A stretch of 53,868 bases of DNA, taken from NCBI GenBank assembly GCA_947479645.1, contig CANKAJ010000014.1, positions 1 to 53,868 of the forward strand. The letters are read 5' to 3'. The DNA comes from Betaproteobacteria bacterium. Lineage in GTDB: Bacteria; Pseudomonadota; Gammaproteobacteria; Burkholderiales; SG8-39. Below, one piece after another: positions 10,757-19,799 of the stretch. The translations under genes were made by a program, and so were the position numbers. The notes beneath the pieces are model-generated. The model was not told the origin of the DNA and did no database searches. It saw only the letters and a list, made by a program, of their open reading frames with translations. Each line of letters opens with the position of its first letter. Position 1 is the first letter of the stretch.

Positions 10757-11820
10757 AATCGGCGATTGCCGCAATCCTGCTGCTTGCAACGGGATTACTC
10801 GCCGGCTGCGGCGGCCTGGGTCCACGCCTGATTATCGATCGTGAGCCTGGCGCCACCGCGTCCAAACCCCAGACTGAAGCGGCGGTGCCAACGCGCGGGG
10901 GCGGCTATTACAAGGACGATGGCCCCGGCGACAATCCGCCCGACCTCGGCGCAGTGGCGGACGCCGAGCCCAGGCGCGAACCGCTGCACCGCTTTGCCAA
11001 TAATCCTTACAACGTCTTTGGCGTTGCCTATTCACCGCTCAGGACGATCGAGCCCTACCAGCAACGCGGCCTGGGTAGCTGGTATGGCCGCAAGTTCCAC
11101 GGTCAGCGCACTTCCAGCGGGGAAACCTATGACATGTATGGAATGACCGCCGCACATCCCACATTGCCGATTCCGAGCTACGCGCGTGTCACCAATGTGG
11201 GCAATGGCAAGAGCGTGATCGTGCGTGTGAATGATCGAGGACCGTTTCATCCGGGCCGCATAATCGACCTTTCCTACGCCGCCGCATGGAAACTCGGCTA
11301 TATCAATTCGGGCAGCACTTCGGTCGAACTGGAATTGATTACACCGGAGCAAATGCCGCTGCTGGCGGCGCGGCGCGCGCCACCAGCGCCTGTGCCAGCC
11401 ATCGCCATCGCCGCGGAACGCCGTACTACGCCAACGGCTACGGCAGTTGCGCAAAATGCGCCTGCCCCGATCAACCCGCCCAAGCCATCGGTCGTGCAGA
11501 CCACCGCCATCGCTGCAGTGGAACAACCGCAGGCCGCACCGCTGCCGATTTCTGCCCCCGCACCGACCTTGCCTGTGGAAGTCGAAACGCGCGGCGTATT
11601 CCTGCAACTCGCTGCCTTTTCCGTGCGAGACAGCGCTGAAAATTTTCGCGCCCGAATCTATCGCGAGCTCGGTTGGCTGAACAACGGCATCGAGATATTC
11701 CAGAAGGATGGCTTGTTCCGCCTGCATGCCGGCCCTTATAAAGACCGCAGCGAAGCAGGCGGCATGGCCGAGCGCTTGCGCACCGAACTACAGCTCAGGC
11801 CAATGATTGTGGTGCGCTGA
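10753..11820 (+). CDS. rlpA: RlpA septal lytic transglycosylase-like lipoprotein (copy 1)
   Basis: Outer-membrane lipoprotein of the RlpA family, which in Pseudomonas aeruginosa cleaves denuded glycan at the septum. 355 residues. Lipoprotein signal with lipobox LAGC near residue 19; double-psi beta-barrel at about residues 108-190 containing GSWYGRKFHGQ and a putative catalytic set E124, D127 and H135 that keeps the spacing of the Pseudomonas enzyme; Ala/Pro-rich linker; C-terminal SPOR domain (about 282-355) starting GVFLQLAAF, which should bind denuded peptidoglycan. Overlaps rodA by ATGA and is followed ten bases later by a second rlpA. Confidence 0.92.
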   Translation: MKSAIAAILLLATGLLAGCGGLGPRLIIDREPGATASKPQTEAAVPTRGGGYYKDDGPGDNPPDLGAVADAEPRREPLHRFANNPYNVFGVAYSPLRTIEPYQQRGLGSWYGRKFHGQRTSSGETYDMYGMTAAHPTLPIPSYARVTNVGNGKSVIVRVNDRGPFHPGRIIDLSYAAAWKLGYINSGSTSVELELITPEQMPLLAARRAPPAPVPAIAIAAERRTTPTATAVAQNAPAPINPPKPSVVQTTAIAAVEQPQAAPLPISAPAPTLPVEVETRGVFLQLAAFSVRDSAENFRARIYRELGWLNNGIEIFQKDGLFRLHAGPYKDRSEAGGMAERLRTELQLRPMIVVR

Positions 11821-11830
11821 GCAATCCCGT

Positions 11831-12757
11831 ATGAACGCGATTGCGACATCCGGCATTGCCCTGCCCAGTATCGCCCTCACCATGACATTGACAGTCCTGG
11901 CCGTAATGGCAGGCTGCAGCGATGCACCTGTGGCACGCGGCCCCGACTCGCCGGGGCGCGGCGCCACCCCTGCGTCAATCGCCACATCGCAACTGCTGCG
12001 CCAGCCGGGCGGCTTCTACACTGACGATGGGCCCGACGGCGCGGTGCCGGTGAATATCGCCACACTGCCTGACGCACAGCCGAAAGCGGAGCCGCTGCAC
12101 GCCAGCGCCAACGAACCCTATACGGTATTCGGGCACGATTACACGCCACTCAGAACGGCAGCCGGCTACAAACGCCAGGGTACCGCCTCATGGTATGGCC
12201 GCAAGTTCCACGGCCAGAAAACAGCAGGTGGCGAAGTCTATGATATGTATGCCATGACCGCGGCACATCCGACATTGCCCATACCGAGCTACGCTCGTAT
12301 AACCAGTCTTGAGAACAATCGATCCGTCGTTGTGCGCATCAATGATCGCGGCCCCTTCGGCTCAGGACGCATCATGGACGTCTCCTACGCGGTCGCAAGC
12401 AAGCTGGGGTTTGCCGAATCCGCATTGGCACCCGTGACCGTGGAAGGTCTTGCCACCGGATCAGTCGTGACAACGGTGGCAGCGGAACCATACCAACCCA
12501 CAGTCATAGCCACTGCCAGCGACCGACGCGGAATCTTCCTGCAGCTCGGTGCATTCAGCAGCCGCGGCAATGCCGACAATTTCCGCGAGCGATTGCGACG
12601 CCAGCTTGACTGGGCCGGCAATGATCTCGATATTGAATTTCGCGACCGACTGTACCGGGTGCAACTCGGCCCCTACCGCGATCGCGCCACAGCCAACAGC
12701 GCTGCCGACAAAGTCCGTGCGGCGGTGGAAATCAAACCCATCGTGGTGGTGCGATGA
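11831..12757 (+). CDS. rlpA: RlpA-family lipoprotein (tandem copy 2)
   Basis: A 308-residue paralogue of the preceding gene. It has a signal peptide with lipobox MAGC near residue 28, a barrel with SWYGRKFHGQKT and a retained E135/D138/H146 set, and a C-terminal SPOR domain (GIFLQLGAF to IVVVR). The linker is much shorter than in copy 1. Both copies share the block TAAHPTLPIPSYARIT almost word for word, so they arose by tandem duplication. Start ATG 11831 puts it ten bases after copy 1; the stop overlaps the next gene by ATGA. Confidence 0.9.
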   Translation: MNAIATSGIALPSIALTMTLTVLAVMAGCSDAPVARGPDSPGRGATPASIATSQLLRQPGGFYTDDGPDGAVPVNIATLPDAQPKAEPLHASANEPYTVFGHDYTPLRTAAGYKRQGTASWYGRKFHGQKTAGGEVYDMYAMTAAHPTLPIPSYARITSLENNRSVVVRINDRGPFGSGRIMDVSYAVASKLGFAESALAPVTVEGLATGSVVTTVAAEPYQPTVIATASDRRGIFLQLGAFSSRGNADNFRERLRRQLDWAGNDLDIEFRDRLYRVQLGPYRDRATANSAADKVRAAVEIKPIVVVR

Positions 12758-13821
12758 AAATTCCGTACAGGTTCATCATTGCGACCATGGCTGCCGCAGT
12801 GCTGCTCGGTTCGTGCGTCAGCGTCAATCCCTATTACGATCAGACCAAGCCGCACCGCACCCAGCAGGGCTTCCGCAACAACTATGCCGAATGGCCCAAA
12901 CCCGACTTCTGGAAGTGGCAGTGGGAGCGGCGCATTGCGGGGCTGCCCAAGCCACCGGTCGAAATGACGCCACGCGCTGTGCCCGAGGTTGATTTCCTCA
13001 AGGCCAACGCCACCGAGCCGACTCTGACCTGGATAGGCCACGCCAGCGTATTGCTGCAGGTTGGCAGCTACAACGTGCTGACCGATCCCCATCTGACCGA
13101 ACGCGCTTCACCGGTGAGCTTCTATGGCCCCAGACGGCAATCGCCACCGGGCCTGGACTTCGAACAGCTGCCACACATCGACCTGGTATTGATCTCGCAC
13201 AATCACTACGACCATATGGATCTTGGCACACTCAAGCGCCTGGCCGCCCAGGATGGCAAACCACCTCTGTTCGTCGTGCCGCTGGGCCTGGAGCAGTGGT
13301 TCCTCAAGCAGGGCATCACCAACGTCGTGGAGCTGGACTGGTGGGACCGGCTCGGCGTCGGCAGCTTGGACGTGCATCTGGTGCCGGTGCAGCACTGGAG
13401 CCAGCGCACCTTGTTTGATCGCAACCAGACATTGTGGGGCGGCTTCTACATCAGGCACCGCACGCTCAGCGTCGTCTACACCGGCGACACCGGCTACTCA
13501 AGGGATTTCTCCGACATCCGCGAGCGGCTTGGTGCTCCGGATATCGTGGTCACACCGATTGGTTCCTACGAGCCGCGCTGGTTCATGGGTCCGCAGCATG
13601 TCGATCCCACCGAGGCCATCAAGATTCACCGGGATCTGGGCGCCCGGTATTCACTGGGCGTGCACTGGGGAACCTTCGAACTGGCCGACGAGTCACTGGA
13701 CGAACCGCCACGCGCACTGGCCGCTGCGCGCGCCAAGACAGGCATTCGGGATGACCGCTTTTTCGTGCTCAAGCTCGGTGAAACACGGCGCCTCGCTGCA
13801 ATGCTTGCCGGACCTCGCTGA
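12754..13821 (+). CDS. Metallo-beta-lactamase-fold lipoprotein (NAPE-PLD/UlaG-like)
   Basis: A 355-residue predicted lipoprotein (lipobox LGSC near residue 20) with a metallo-hydrolase fold. The zinc motif H149-N-H151-Y-D153-H154 is complete; TWIGHASVLLQVG, YTGDTGYSRDF and GVHWGTFELADE supply the other usual ligands of the NAPE-PLD/L-ascorbate-6-phosphate lactonase-like branch. Substrate unknown; the family includes phosphodiesterases acting on lipids. Translational overlap with rlpA copy 2 implies co-expression with the envelope operon, so a lipid or cell-wall substrate is plausible but unproven. Confidence 0.85.
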   Translation: MKIPYRFIIATMAAAVLLGSCVSVNPYYDQTKPHRTQQGFRNNYAEWPKPDFWKWQWERRIAGLPKPPVEMTPRAVPEVDFLKANATEPTLTWIGHASVLLQVGSYNVLTDPHLTERASPVSFYGPRRQSPPGLDFEQLPHIDLVLISHNHYDHMDLGTLKRLAAQDGKPPLFVVPLGLEQWFLKQGITNVVELDWWDRLGVGSLDVHLVPVQHWSQRTLFDRNQTLWGGFYIRHRTLSVVYTGDTGYSRDFSDIRERLGAPDIVVTPIGSYEPRWFMGPQHVDPTEAIKIHRDLGARYSLGVHWGTFELADESLDEPPRALAAARAKTGIRDDRFFVLKLGETRRLAAMLAGPR

Positions 13822-13850
13822 AATTTATCGCAGGCCTGCGGCCTGTCACC

Positions 13851-15479
13851 TCAATTTTCTTCGGCGTCCATCCTGATGGCCCCGCAGGGACATTCGGCCG
13901 CGCACAGACCGCAGCCTTTGCAGTAGTCATAATTGATGCTGAAGCGATTGCCCGGACCGTGCTTGATCACGGCATTGTCAGGACATACGCCGTAACAGTT
14001 ATCGCATTCGAAACAATTGCCACAGGACAAACAACGGCGCGCCTCAAACAGGGCGTTGGTCTCGTCCAGGCCACCTTGCACCTCATCGAACGTCGATTGA
14101 CGCCGGACCATATCCAGAACCGGTTGCACGGTATGCGGCGCGTCCGCGTAGTACCAGGGATTGAGCTTGTCGAACCCGGCCAGCTCGTGCTTTGGCAAAG
14201 GCGCATAGTCCGTGCCGCGCAACCACGCGTCGATATATCTCGCCGCCTTCTTGCCGTGACCGACCGCCACCGTGACTGTGCGTTCCGCCGGAACCATGTC
14301 ACCACCGGCGAATATGCCGGCGTATCCGGTCATCATATTGGCGCCGACCTGCACCACGCCATCCGCGACTGCAAGGCCGGCTACGCCTTCAAGCAGAGAC
14401 AAATCCACATCCTGTCCTAGCGCGAGCACCAACGAATCGGCCTCCAGCGTCTCGAACTCGCCGGTCGGTTGCGGGAACCCGCTTTCATCCAGACGCATTT
14501 TTTCCACGGTGAGAGTGGACTCTCCGGCCTGCTTGATGGTCGAGAGCCACTTGATCATGACCCCTTCCTGCAGCGCCTCCTCGACTTCGAAATCGTGCGC
14601 TGGCATTTTCTCGCGCGTGCGCCGATAGACGATGATCGCTTCGCTTGCGCCGAGGCGCTTCGCGGTACGCGCCACATCGATTGCGGTATTGCCGCCGCCG
14701 TACACCACGACTCGCCGCCCAAGCATCGGCTTTCCCTCGCCTTCCATGCTGCGCAGAACCTGCACGGCATCGAGAATTTTCGCCGAAGCACCTGCCGGTA
14801 TGAAGGCGCGCTTGGCAATATGCGCACCAACCGCCAGAAAGGTCGCGTCAAAATTGCCGGCATGCATCGAGTCCAGAATCTTGTCCACCCGGGTATTGAG
14901 CTTCAGTTCCACACCCAGATCGAGGATGCGCTGCACTTCCGCATCCAGCACTTCGCGCGGCAGGCGGTACTTGGGAATACCGAAACGCATCATGCCGCCC
15001 GCGTACGGACCGGCTTCGTGGATCGTGACCCGATGGCCGAGGCGGACCAGGTGATAGGCAGCGGACAGGCCGGAAGGCCCGGCACCAACGACAAGCACAT
15101 GTTTGCCGGTGGCTGGTGCGGAAGGAGCCAACTTCCAACCATTCCGGATTGCCTGATCACCGAGAAATCGCTCAACCGAATTGATTCCGACCGCTGAATC
15201 GAGCTGGCCGCGATTGCAGGCAGTCTCACAGGGGTGATAACAGACACGCCCCATGACCGCGGGCAGCGGATTGTCTTCAACGAGTTGTCGCCAGGCGGCC
15301 TCGTAGTTGCCCGACTCGGCATGGAACAACCAGGCCTGTATGTTTTCTCCGGCAGGACAGGCGTGGTTGCAGGGCGGCAGACGATCGAGGTACACCGGGC
15401 GTTCCGTGCGCCAGTTGCCGGTATGGTTGGCGAGGCTGGATCCCGGGTCCAGCGTGATGGCAAAGGGCTTGCGCATCAT
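13851..15479 (-). CDS. GltD-like FAD/NAD(P) oxidoreductase fused to 2x[4Fe-4S] ferredoxin
   Basis: A 542-residue electron-transfer subunit. Its N-terminus (residues 35-100) has the GltD-type cluster motif CNHACPAGENIQAW followed by CYHPCETACNRG; then an FAD-binding VVGAGPSGLSAAYHL, an NAD(P)-binding VVVYGGGNTAIDVARTA and FAGGDMV. The C-terminus adds a ferredoxin module with a CLSCGNCFECDNC array and CKGCGLCAAECPCG. Last gene of the 2-oxoacid oxidoreductase operon; ATGA overlap with the beta subunit fixes the start at 15479. It probably passes electrons from the oxidoreductase to NAD(P)+, as PadH does in phenylglyoxylate dehydrogenase. Confidence 0.88.
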   Translation of the reverse strand: MMRKPFAITLDPGSSLANHTGNWRTERPVYLDRLPPCNHACPAGENIQAWLFHAESGNYEAAWRQLVEDNPLPAVMGRVCYHPCETACNRGQLDSAVGINSVERFLGDQAIRNGWKLAPSAPATGKHVLVVGAGPSGLSAAYHLVRLGHRVTIHEAGPYAGGMMRFGIPKYRLPREVLDAEVQRILDLGVELKLNTRVDKILDSMHAGNFDATFLAVGAHIAKRAFIPAGASAKILDAVQVLRSMEGEGKPMLGRRVVVYGGGNTAIDVARTAKRLGASEAIIVYRRTREKMPAHDFEVEEALQEGVMIKWLSTIKQAGESTLTVEKMRLDESGFPQPTGEFETLEADSLVLALGQDVDLSLLEGVAGLAVADGVVQVGANMMTGYAGIFAGGDMVPAERTVTVAVGHGKKAARYIDAWLRGTDYAPLPKHELAGFDKLNPWYYADAPHTVQPVLDMVRRQSTFDEVQGGLDETNALFEARRCLSCGNCFECDNCYGVCPDNAVIKHGPGNRFSINYDYCKGCGLCAAECPCGAIRMDAEEN

Positions 15480-16489
15480 TGCGGCGCCTCCTGAAGCAGT
15501 TGATATTTTCGGATATTGCGATCGGCCTGCGCCTGAATGCGTGCGATCACATCCGTGCGCGGCCTTGCTCCGAAAAGATGCGCAAAGCGCCGCTGCAGTT
15601 TCAGGTAGTCGTCGACCGGCAGCGGGCGACGGATCTTCGAAACAGCGGTGACTTCGCCGTGCTCGGCCTCGAATACCGGAAACAGCCCGGTTTCCTTGGC
15701 CAGTCGTGCCAGCCGGATCGTATCGTTTGACGCCGAACCCCAACCAAGCGGGCATGGCACGAAGATGTGGATGTAGCGTGCGCCATGAATTTGCATCGCG
15801 CGGGTGACCTTTGCTTCCAGGTCATGCAGGTCAGCGACTGTTGCTGTAGCCACATACGGTATGCCATGTGCCATCGCGATCAACGGCAGGTTCTTGCCCT
15901 GACCGAAAACGTTGCCGGGTTGTTCACCCACGGCCATGGTCGTCGCGGTGCGCGCCGCCGGTGGCGTTGCCGAGGAACGCTGCACACCGGTATTCATATA
16001 ACCCTCGTTGTCATAACAGATGTAGAGCACATCGTCATTTCGCTCGAACATCCCGGACAGGCAGCCGAATCCGATGTCGGTGGTGCCGCCGTCGCCACCC
16101 TGGGCAATGACGCGAACACGGTCATTGCCACCCTTGATCGCCTTTATCTTCAGCGCAGCCGCAATCCCGGTGGCCACGGCCGCCGTATTGCCGAACAGTG
16201 AGTGAATCCAGGGAATCTGCCAGGAAGTCTCCGGATACGGCGTCGAGAACACTTCCAGACAACCAGTGGCATTGACGGCGATCAACTGGTTGTCCGTGGC
16301 ACTCATCGCCGCATCGATGGCATAGCGCGCACCCAGCGCTTCGCCGCATCCCTGGCAGGCCCGATGTCCCGAGTTGAGCGAGTTGGTGCGACGCATATTG
16401 GCCTGCACACTGCGATCTTCGGGCTCCAGCAGGCGATTGCCAACGGTGAACGTTCCGGTCTGATAGAACTTGATCGGTTGATAACTCAT
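15476..16489 (-). CDS. 2-oxoacid:acceptor oxidoreductase, beta (TPP) subunit
   Basis: Thiamine-diphosphate-binding subunit of a 2-oxoacid oxidoreductase that decarboxylates a 2-oxoacid to its acyl-CoA. 337 residues from ATG 16489. HRACQGCGEALGARY supplies the cluster-binding CxxC of the beta chain; GDGGTTDIGFGCLSGM and NEGYMNTGVQRS form the TPP/Mg motif. Overlaps the alpha gene and the flavoprotein gene, in both cases by ATGA. Substrate cannot be fixed from sequence: pyruvate, 2-oxoisovalerate and phenylglyoxylate enzymes all share these motifs. Confidence 0.92.
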   Translation of the reverse strand: MSYQPIKFYQTGTFTVGNRLLEPEDRSVQANMRRTNSLNSGHRACQGCGEALGARYAIDAAMSATDNQLIAVNATGCLEVFSTPYPETSWQIPWIHSLFGNTAAVATGIAAALKIKAIKGGNDRVRVIAQGGDGGTTDIGFGCLSGMFERNDDVLYICYDNEGYMNTGVQRSSATPPAARTATTMAVGEQPGNVFGQGKNLPLIAMAHGIPYVATATVADLHDLEAKVTRAMQIHGARYIHIFVPCPLGWGSASNDTIRLARLAKETGLFPVFEAEHGEVTAVSKIRRPLPVDDYLKLQRRFAHLFGARPRTDVIARIQAQADRNIRKYQLLQEAPQ

Positions 16490-17751
16490 GTTTGATCCTT
16501 TGCCCGGAGCCCCGACACTGCGGCAATATCGCGCAGCACGGCTTCCGCAATCGGGCCGCTTCTGCGGGTTTGCTGCTCGCGCGCCAGCACCCGGTCGACG
16601 ATGGTGTGATCCAGATCGAGAAAGCTCAGATGGGCAAGCTTGCCGGCGATCGCTTCGCCAAACACCCGATGCAGCGAGGCACGCGTAATAGGACGCCCAC
16701 CAAGGCCGGCGATCACGGCATAGAGTTCGCAAGTATTGGCGGCAAGTGAAGTCTCTACATTGGCCGAGACAATTCCGCCAAGGCCAACGGCAAGGCTTTT
16801 CTCCAGCACCACCACACGTTTGGCACCGGCCAGCACAGCCCGCACCGCCAGCAAAGGCCAGGGGCGAAAGCAGGCGATCCCCAGCACGCCGATGCTGATG
16901 CCACGTTCGCGCATTTCATCCACGGTGTCTTTCACCGTGCCCAGCACCGAGCCAAGCGCAACAACGATCGTCTCGGCATCATCTGCGCGGTAAGTGTGAA
17001 TCAGGCCACCGGAATCGCGTCCGAACACGCCACGGAATTCCTCGGCATAGCCCGGGATCAGTTCGATCGCCTGCATCTGCTTGGCATGTGCAAGGTAGCG
17101 AACTTCCATGAATGCTTCGGGCCCGACCATGGCTCCAATCGACACGGGTTCGGCCGGATCCAGGATCTGGCGCGGTGCGTACGGCGGCAGATAGGTATCG
17201 ACCTGTTCCTGTGTGGGCATATCGACGCGCTCATAGGCATGGGTAAGGATGAATCCATCCATGCACACCATCACCGGCACCGATAATTCCTCGGCGAGTC
17301 GGAAAGCCTGGATATGCAGGTCCAGCGCTTCCTGGTTGTTTTCAGCGAATAACTGGATCCAGCCGCAGTCACGCTGGCTCATCGCATCGGTGTGATCGTT
17401 CCAGATGTTGATTGGCGCACCGATGGCACGGTTGGCCACCGTCATCACGATGGGCAATCCCAGCCCGGCGGCATTGAACACCGCTTCTGCCATAAACAAC
17501 AATCCCTGAGACGCCGTGGCAGTGTAGGCACGGGCGCCTGCGGCAGAGGCGCCAATGGCAACGCTCATGGCGGCGAATTCCGATTCCACATTGATGAACT
17601 CGCAGTTCACCAGGGCGCCGGACTTGACCTGTTCGCCCAGCGCCTCGACGATGTGGGTCTGCGGTGAAATCGGGTAGGCGCAAATCACTTCGGGGCGACA
17701 CAAGGCGACTGCCTCGGCAACGGCGCGCGAGCCTTCGGTCTGTTTAAGCAT
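16486..17751 (-). CDS. 2-oxoacid:acceptor oxidoreductase, alpha subunit
   Basis: Pyrimidine-domain and transketolase-C-like alpha subunit, 421 residues. YPISPQTHIVEALGE near the N-terminus and EFINVESEFAAMSVAIGASAAG are the conserved segments of this family; the GFILTHAYE and AFRLAEELSVPV regions follow. The YPISPQTHIVE wording is close to what I recall for phenylglyoxylate dehydrogenase-type alpha chains, but this is from memory. It overlaps the gamma gene by eight bases and the beta gene by four, so all four subunits look translationally coupled. Confidence 0.92.
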   Translation of the reverse strand: MLKQTEGSRAVAEAVALCRPEVICAYPISPQTHIVEALGEQVKSGALVNCEFINVESEFAAMSVAIGASAAGARAYTATASQGLLFMAEAVFNAAGLGLPIVMTVANRAIGAPINIWNDHTDAMSQRDCGWIQLFAENNQEALDLHIQAFRLAEELSVPVMVCMDGFILTHAYERVDMPTQEQVDTYLPPYAPRQILDPAEPVSIGAMVGPEAFMEVRYLAHAKQMQAIELIPGYAEEFRGVFGRDSGGLIHTYRADDAETIVVALGSVLGTVKDTVDEMRERGISIGVLGIACFRPWPLLAVRAVLAGAKRVVVLEKSLAVGLGGIVSANVETSLAANTCELYAVIAGLGGRPITRASLHRVFGEAIAGKLAHLSFLDLDHTIVDRVLAREQQTRRSGPIAEAVLRDIAAVSGLRAKDQT

Positions 17752-18325
17752 GCACCGACTCCGCGATTTCGCGTTTCACATGGTCATAGGCGGCGCGCGC
17801 CGCGGCGCAGTTGCCGGCGGCCACCTTTTCCGGGAATTTCTGGCGGATCGCCAGCTCGACTGATTCGATCGCAATACGCCCGGACACCGCTGCAAAACCA
17901 CCGAGCAGCGCGGCATTGGGTAGCGGACGACCGATATGCTTCATGGCCAGTTCGGATGCAGGGACTGTGCACAGCCGCTCCGCGTGAAAGCTCTTCACGA
18001 ACTCGCCCACACCCAGAGCAGCGAAGGTACGCGTGGTATTGATCAGGATGTAGCCCTCGGCGACCAGCCCGGCAAACACATCAACCTGATGCAACAAGGT
18101 GGGATCCTGAATAATGAGCGCGTCTGGCTGCATGATCGGTTCGCGCAGCCGGATCTCCTTGTCGTCAATGCGGCAATACGCCACCACCGGCGCACCGGTG
18201 CGCTCGGAACCGAAACTGGGAAAGGCCTGCGCATGCCGGCCTTCGTCAAATGCAGCAATCGACAATAATTCAGCCGCCGTCACGACACCCTGGCCGCCGC
18301 GGCCATGAACACGAATCTGGAACAT
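17744..18325 (-). CDS. 2-oxoacid:acceptor oxidoreductase, gamma subunit
   Basis: Gamma subunit, 193 residues from ATG 18325, preceded by GGAGGAG in a good ribosome-binding position. It begins MFQIRVHGRGGQGVVTAAEL and continues GRHAQAFPSFGSERTGAPV, both hallmarks of the POR/KOR gamma family, which joins the alpha and beta chains. First gene of the gamma-alpha-beta-flavoprotein operon. A longer start at 18352 would move the start upstream of the ribosome site and is unlikely. Confidence 0.92.
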   Translation of the reverse strand: MFQIRVHGRGGQGVVTAAELLSIAAFDEGRHAQAFPSFGSERTGAPVVAYCRIDDKEIRLREPIMQPDALIIQDPTLLHQVDVFAGLVAEGYILINTTRTFAALGVGEFVKSFHAERLCTVPASELAMKHIGRPLPNAALLGGFAAVSGRIAIESVELAIRQKFPEKVAAGNCAAARAAYDHVKREIAESVHA

Positions 18326-18360
18326 GCATTCTCCTCCGAGACTCTCCTCCACCGAGAATC

Positions 18361-18409
18361 CGCAGTCAGATTAGTTCTAAATCGGGGCATGGACTTTGCG
18401 TTAGATCAA
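18361..18409 (-). promoter_or_regulatory. Candidate FNR/Anr-activated promoter of the oxidoreductase operon
   Basis: On the minus strand TTGAT-CTAA-CGCAA (18396-18409) matches the FNR consensus TTGAT-N4-ATCAA at eight of ten positions. A -10-like TAATCT lies at 18368-18373; if transcription starts at 18361 the box is centred at -41.5, the classical class II FNR position. Oxygen-sensitive 2-oxoacid oxidoreductases are logical targets of anaerobic control. The transcription start is assumed, not known. Confidence 0.5.
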
Positions 18410-18563
18410 TACCTGTGGTCTAGGTGAACTCATGCTGAAACTGCACCAAAGGCGCCCGGAAAGCTTCGTGTGCTAGCCTTCCGGATTCTTGCAATACAAG
18501 GCGTTATCGAAGAATGGCCGTAGCAATTCGAACTCGTTGCATCACCACGCAGGCGCCATCCCC

Positions 18564-19799
18564 ATGAGTCGTGTCCTGTATGCCTGGGAACTGGGTGGCG
18601 GCCTGGGCCACGTCACGGTGTTCCTGCCGGTCGGGCGCGAACTGGCAAGGCGCGGCCATTCCTTGAGTTGGGCCTTGTGCGATCTGCAGGTGGCGGTACC
18701 CGCCCTCGGGCGCGATGAGCACGCCTTGCTGCAGGCCCCCGTCTGGCGGCACCAGATGCTTGGACTGCCCGAGAACACCATGAGCTTTGCCGAAGTGTTG
18801 TTCCGTTGCGGCTATCTGTTGCAATCCACCCTGCAACCCTTGTTGCGTGCCTGGATCGAATTGCTGCGTTCATGCCAGCCGGATCTGGTCATTGCCGATT
18901 TCTCGCCAACAGCGCAATTGGCGGCGCGCGCACTGGGCATTCGCTGCGCGCGCATCGGCGCGGGCTACTGGTGTCCGCCGGCAACCGATCCGGTCAGCAC
19001 CCTGATGCCATGGGTGCCGACAGCGCAGGAACGCATGCTGGACGCAGGACGCACCCTGCTCGACAGCGTCAACACCTCGTTGGCGGATATGGGTTTCGCG
19101 CCACTGGCCTCGGTGGCGGACGTGAGCCGCGCCGACGAGGATTTTCTGATCACCTATGCCGAACTGGATCACTTCCGTGGCCGGCAAGGCCATTACTATG
19201 GCCCCATCTCCAGCGATTCCCGCGGCGTGCCACCTGTCTGGCCGGAGGGCGAAGGCAAGCGCGTGTTTGCCTACGTCAAGGGCGGAGAACCTCATGTCGA
19301 AGCCATCTTGATGGCATTGCGTGAACAACATTGTTCAGTGCTGGTATTCGCAACGGGTCTGCCCGTTGAGATCCTGGCAAAACTGGAATGCCCGACCCTG
19401 CGCATCAGCGCCGCGCCCTATGCCATGCAGGAAACCATCGCCAGTTGTGATCTGGCCATCTGCCACGCAGGGCATGGCACCATTTGCGCGGCACTGAGTG
19501 GCGGCAAGCCGTTGCTGTTGTTGCCGGGGTTCCTTGAACAGGAAATCAATGCACGCAATGTCATCGATCTGGGCGCCGGACTTGGCGCATTGCGGGACGA
19601 ACCCGAGGCCGTCGCGGTCGAAGCTTTGCAACGCTTGCTCAACGAGGCCTCATTCGGCGCTGCGGCTCAATTCTTTGCAAACCGTTACGCGACGACCACG
19701 CAAGCCGGAACTGTCGCGGCAATTGCCGATCGCTGCGATTCGTTGCTGGCCACGCCGCCCCTTGCGTCCCTGTCACGCCTGCCAGAGGGCAAAGCATGA
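18564..19799 (+). CDS. GT-B glycosyltransferase, UGT/MGT-like (island A, first)
   Basis: A 411-residue GT-B glycosyltransferase. N-terminal acceptor domain begins MSRVLYAWELGGGLGHVTVF, with the glycine loop and His typical of GT1/GT28-like enzymes (the His is the usual catalytic base). The C-terminal donor domain has CHAGHGTICAAL...GKPLLLLPGFLEQ, an intact PSPG-like nucleotide-sugar motif ending in EQ. I chose ATG 18564 because homology to its neighbour starts there. It overlaps the next glycosyltransferase gene by ATGA. Acceptor unknown; the downstream secreted protein is a candidate. Confidence 0.85.
   Translation: MSRVLYAWELGGGLGHVTVFLPVGRELARRGHSLSWALCDLQVAVPALGRDEHALLQAPVWRHQMLGLPENTMSFAEVLFRCGYLLQSTLQPLLRAWIELLRSCQPDLVIADFSPTAQLAARALGIRCARIGAGYWCPPATDPVSTLMPWVPTAQERMLDAGRTLLDSVNTSLADMGFAPLASVADVSRADEDFLITYAELDHFRGRQGHYYGPISSDSRGVPPVWPEGEGKRVFAYVKGGEPHVEAILMALREQHCSVLVFATGLPVEILAKLECPTLRISAAPYAMQETIASCDLAICHAGHGTICAALSGGKPLLLLPGFLEQEINARNVIDLGAGLGALRDEPEAVAVEALQRLLNEASFGAAAQFFANRYATTTQAGTVAAIADRCDSLLATPPLASLSRLPEGKA

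Noticed and set aside
15480-15755. 92-codon N-terminal extension of the flavoprotein subunit
   Set aside because: It runs inside the beta-subunit gene and has no cluster or Rossmann features; the ATGA overlap supports 15479.
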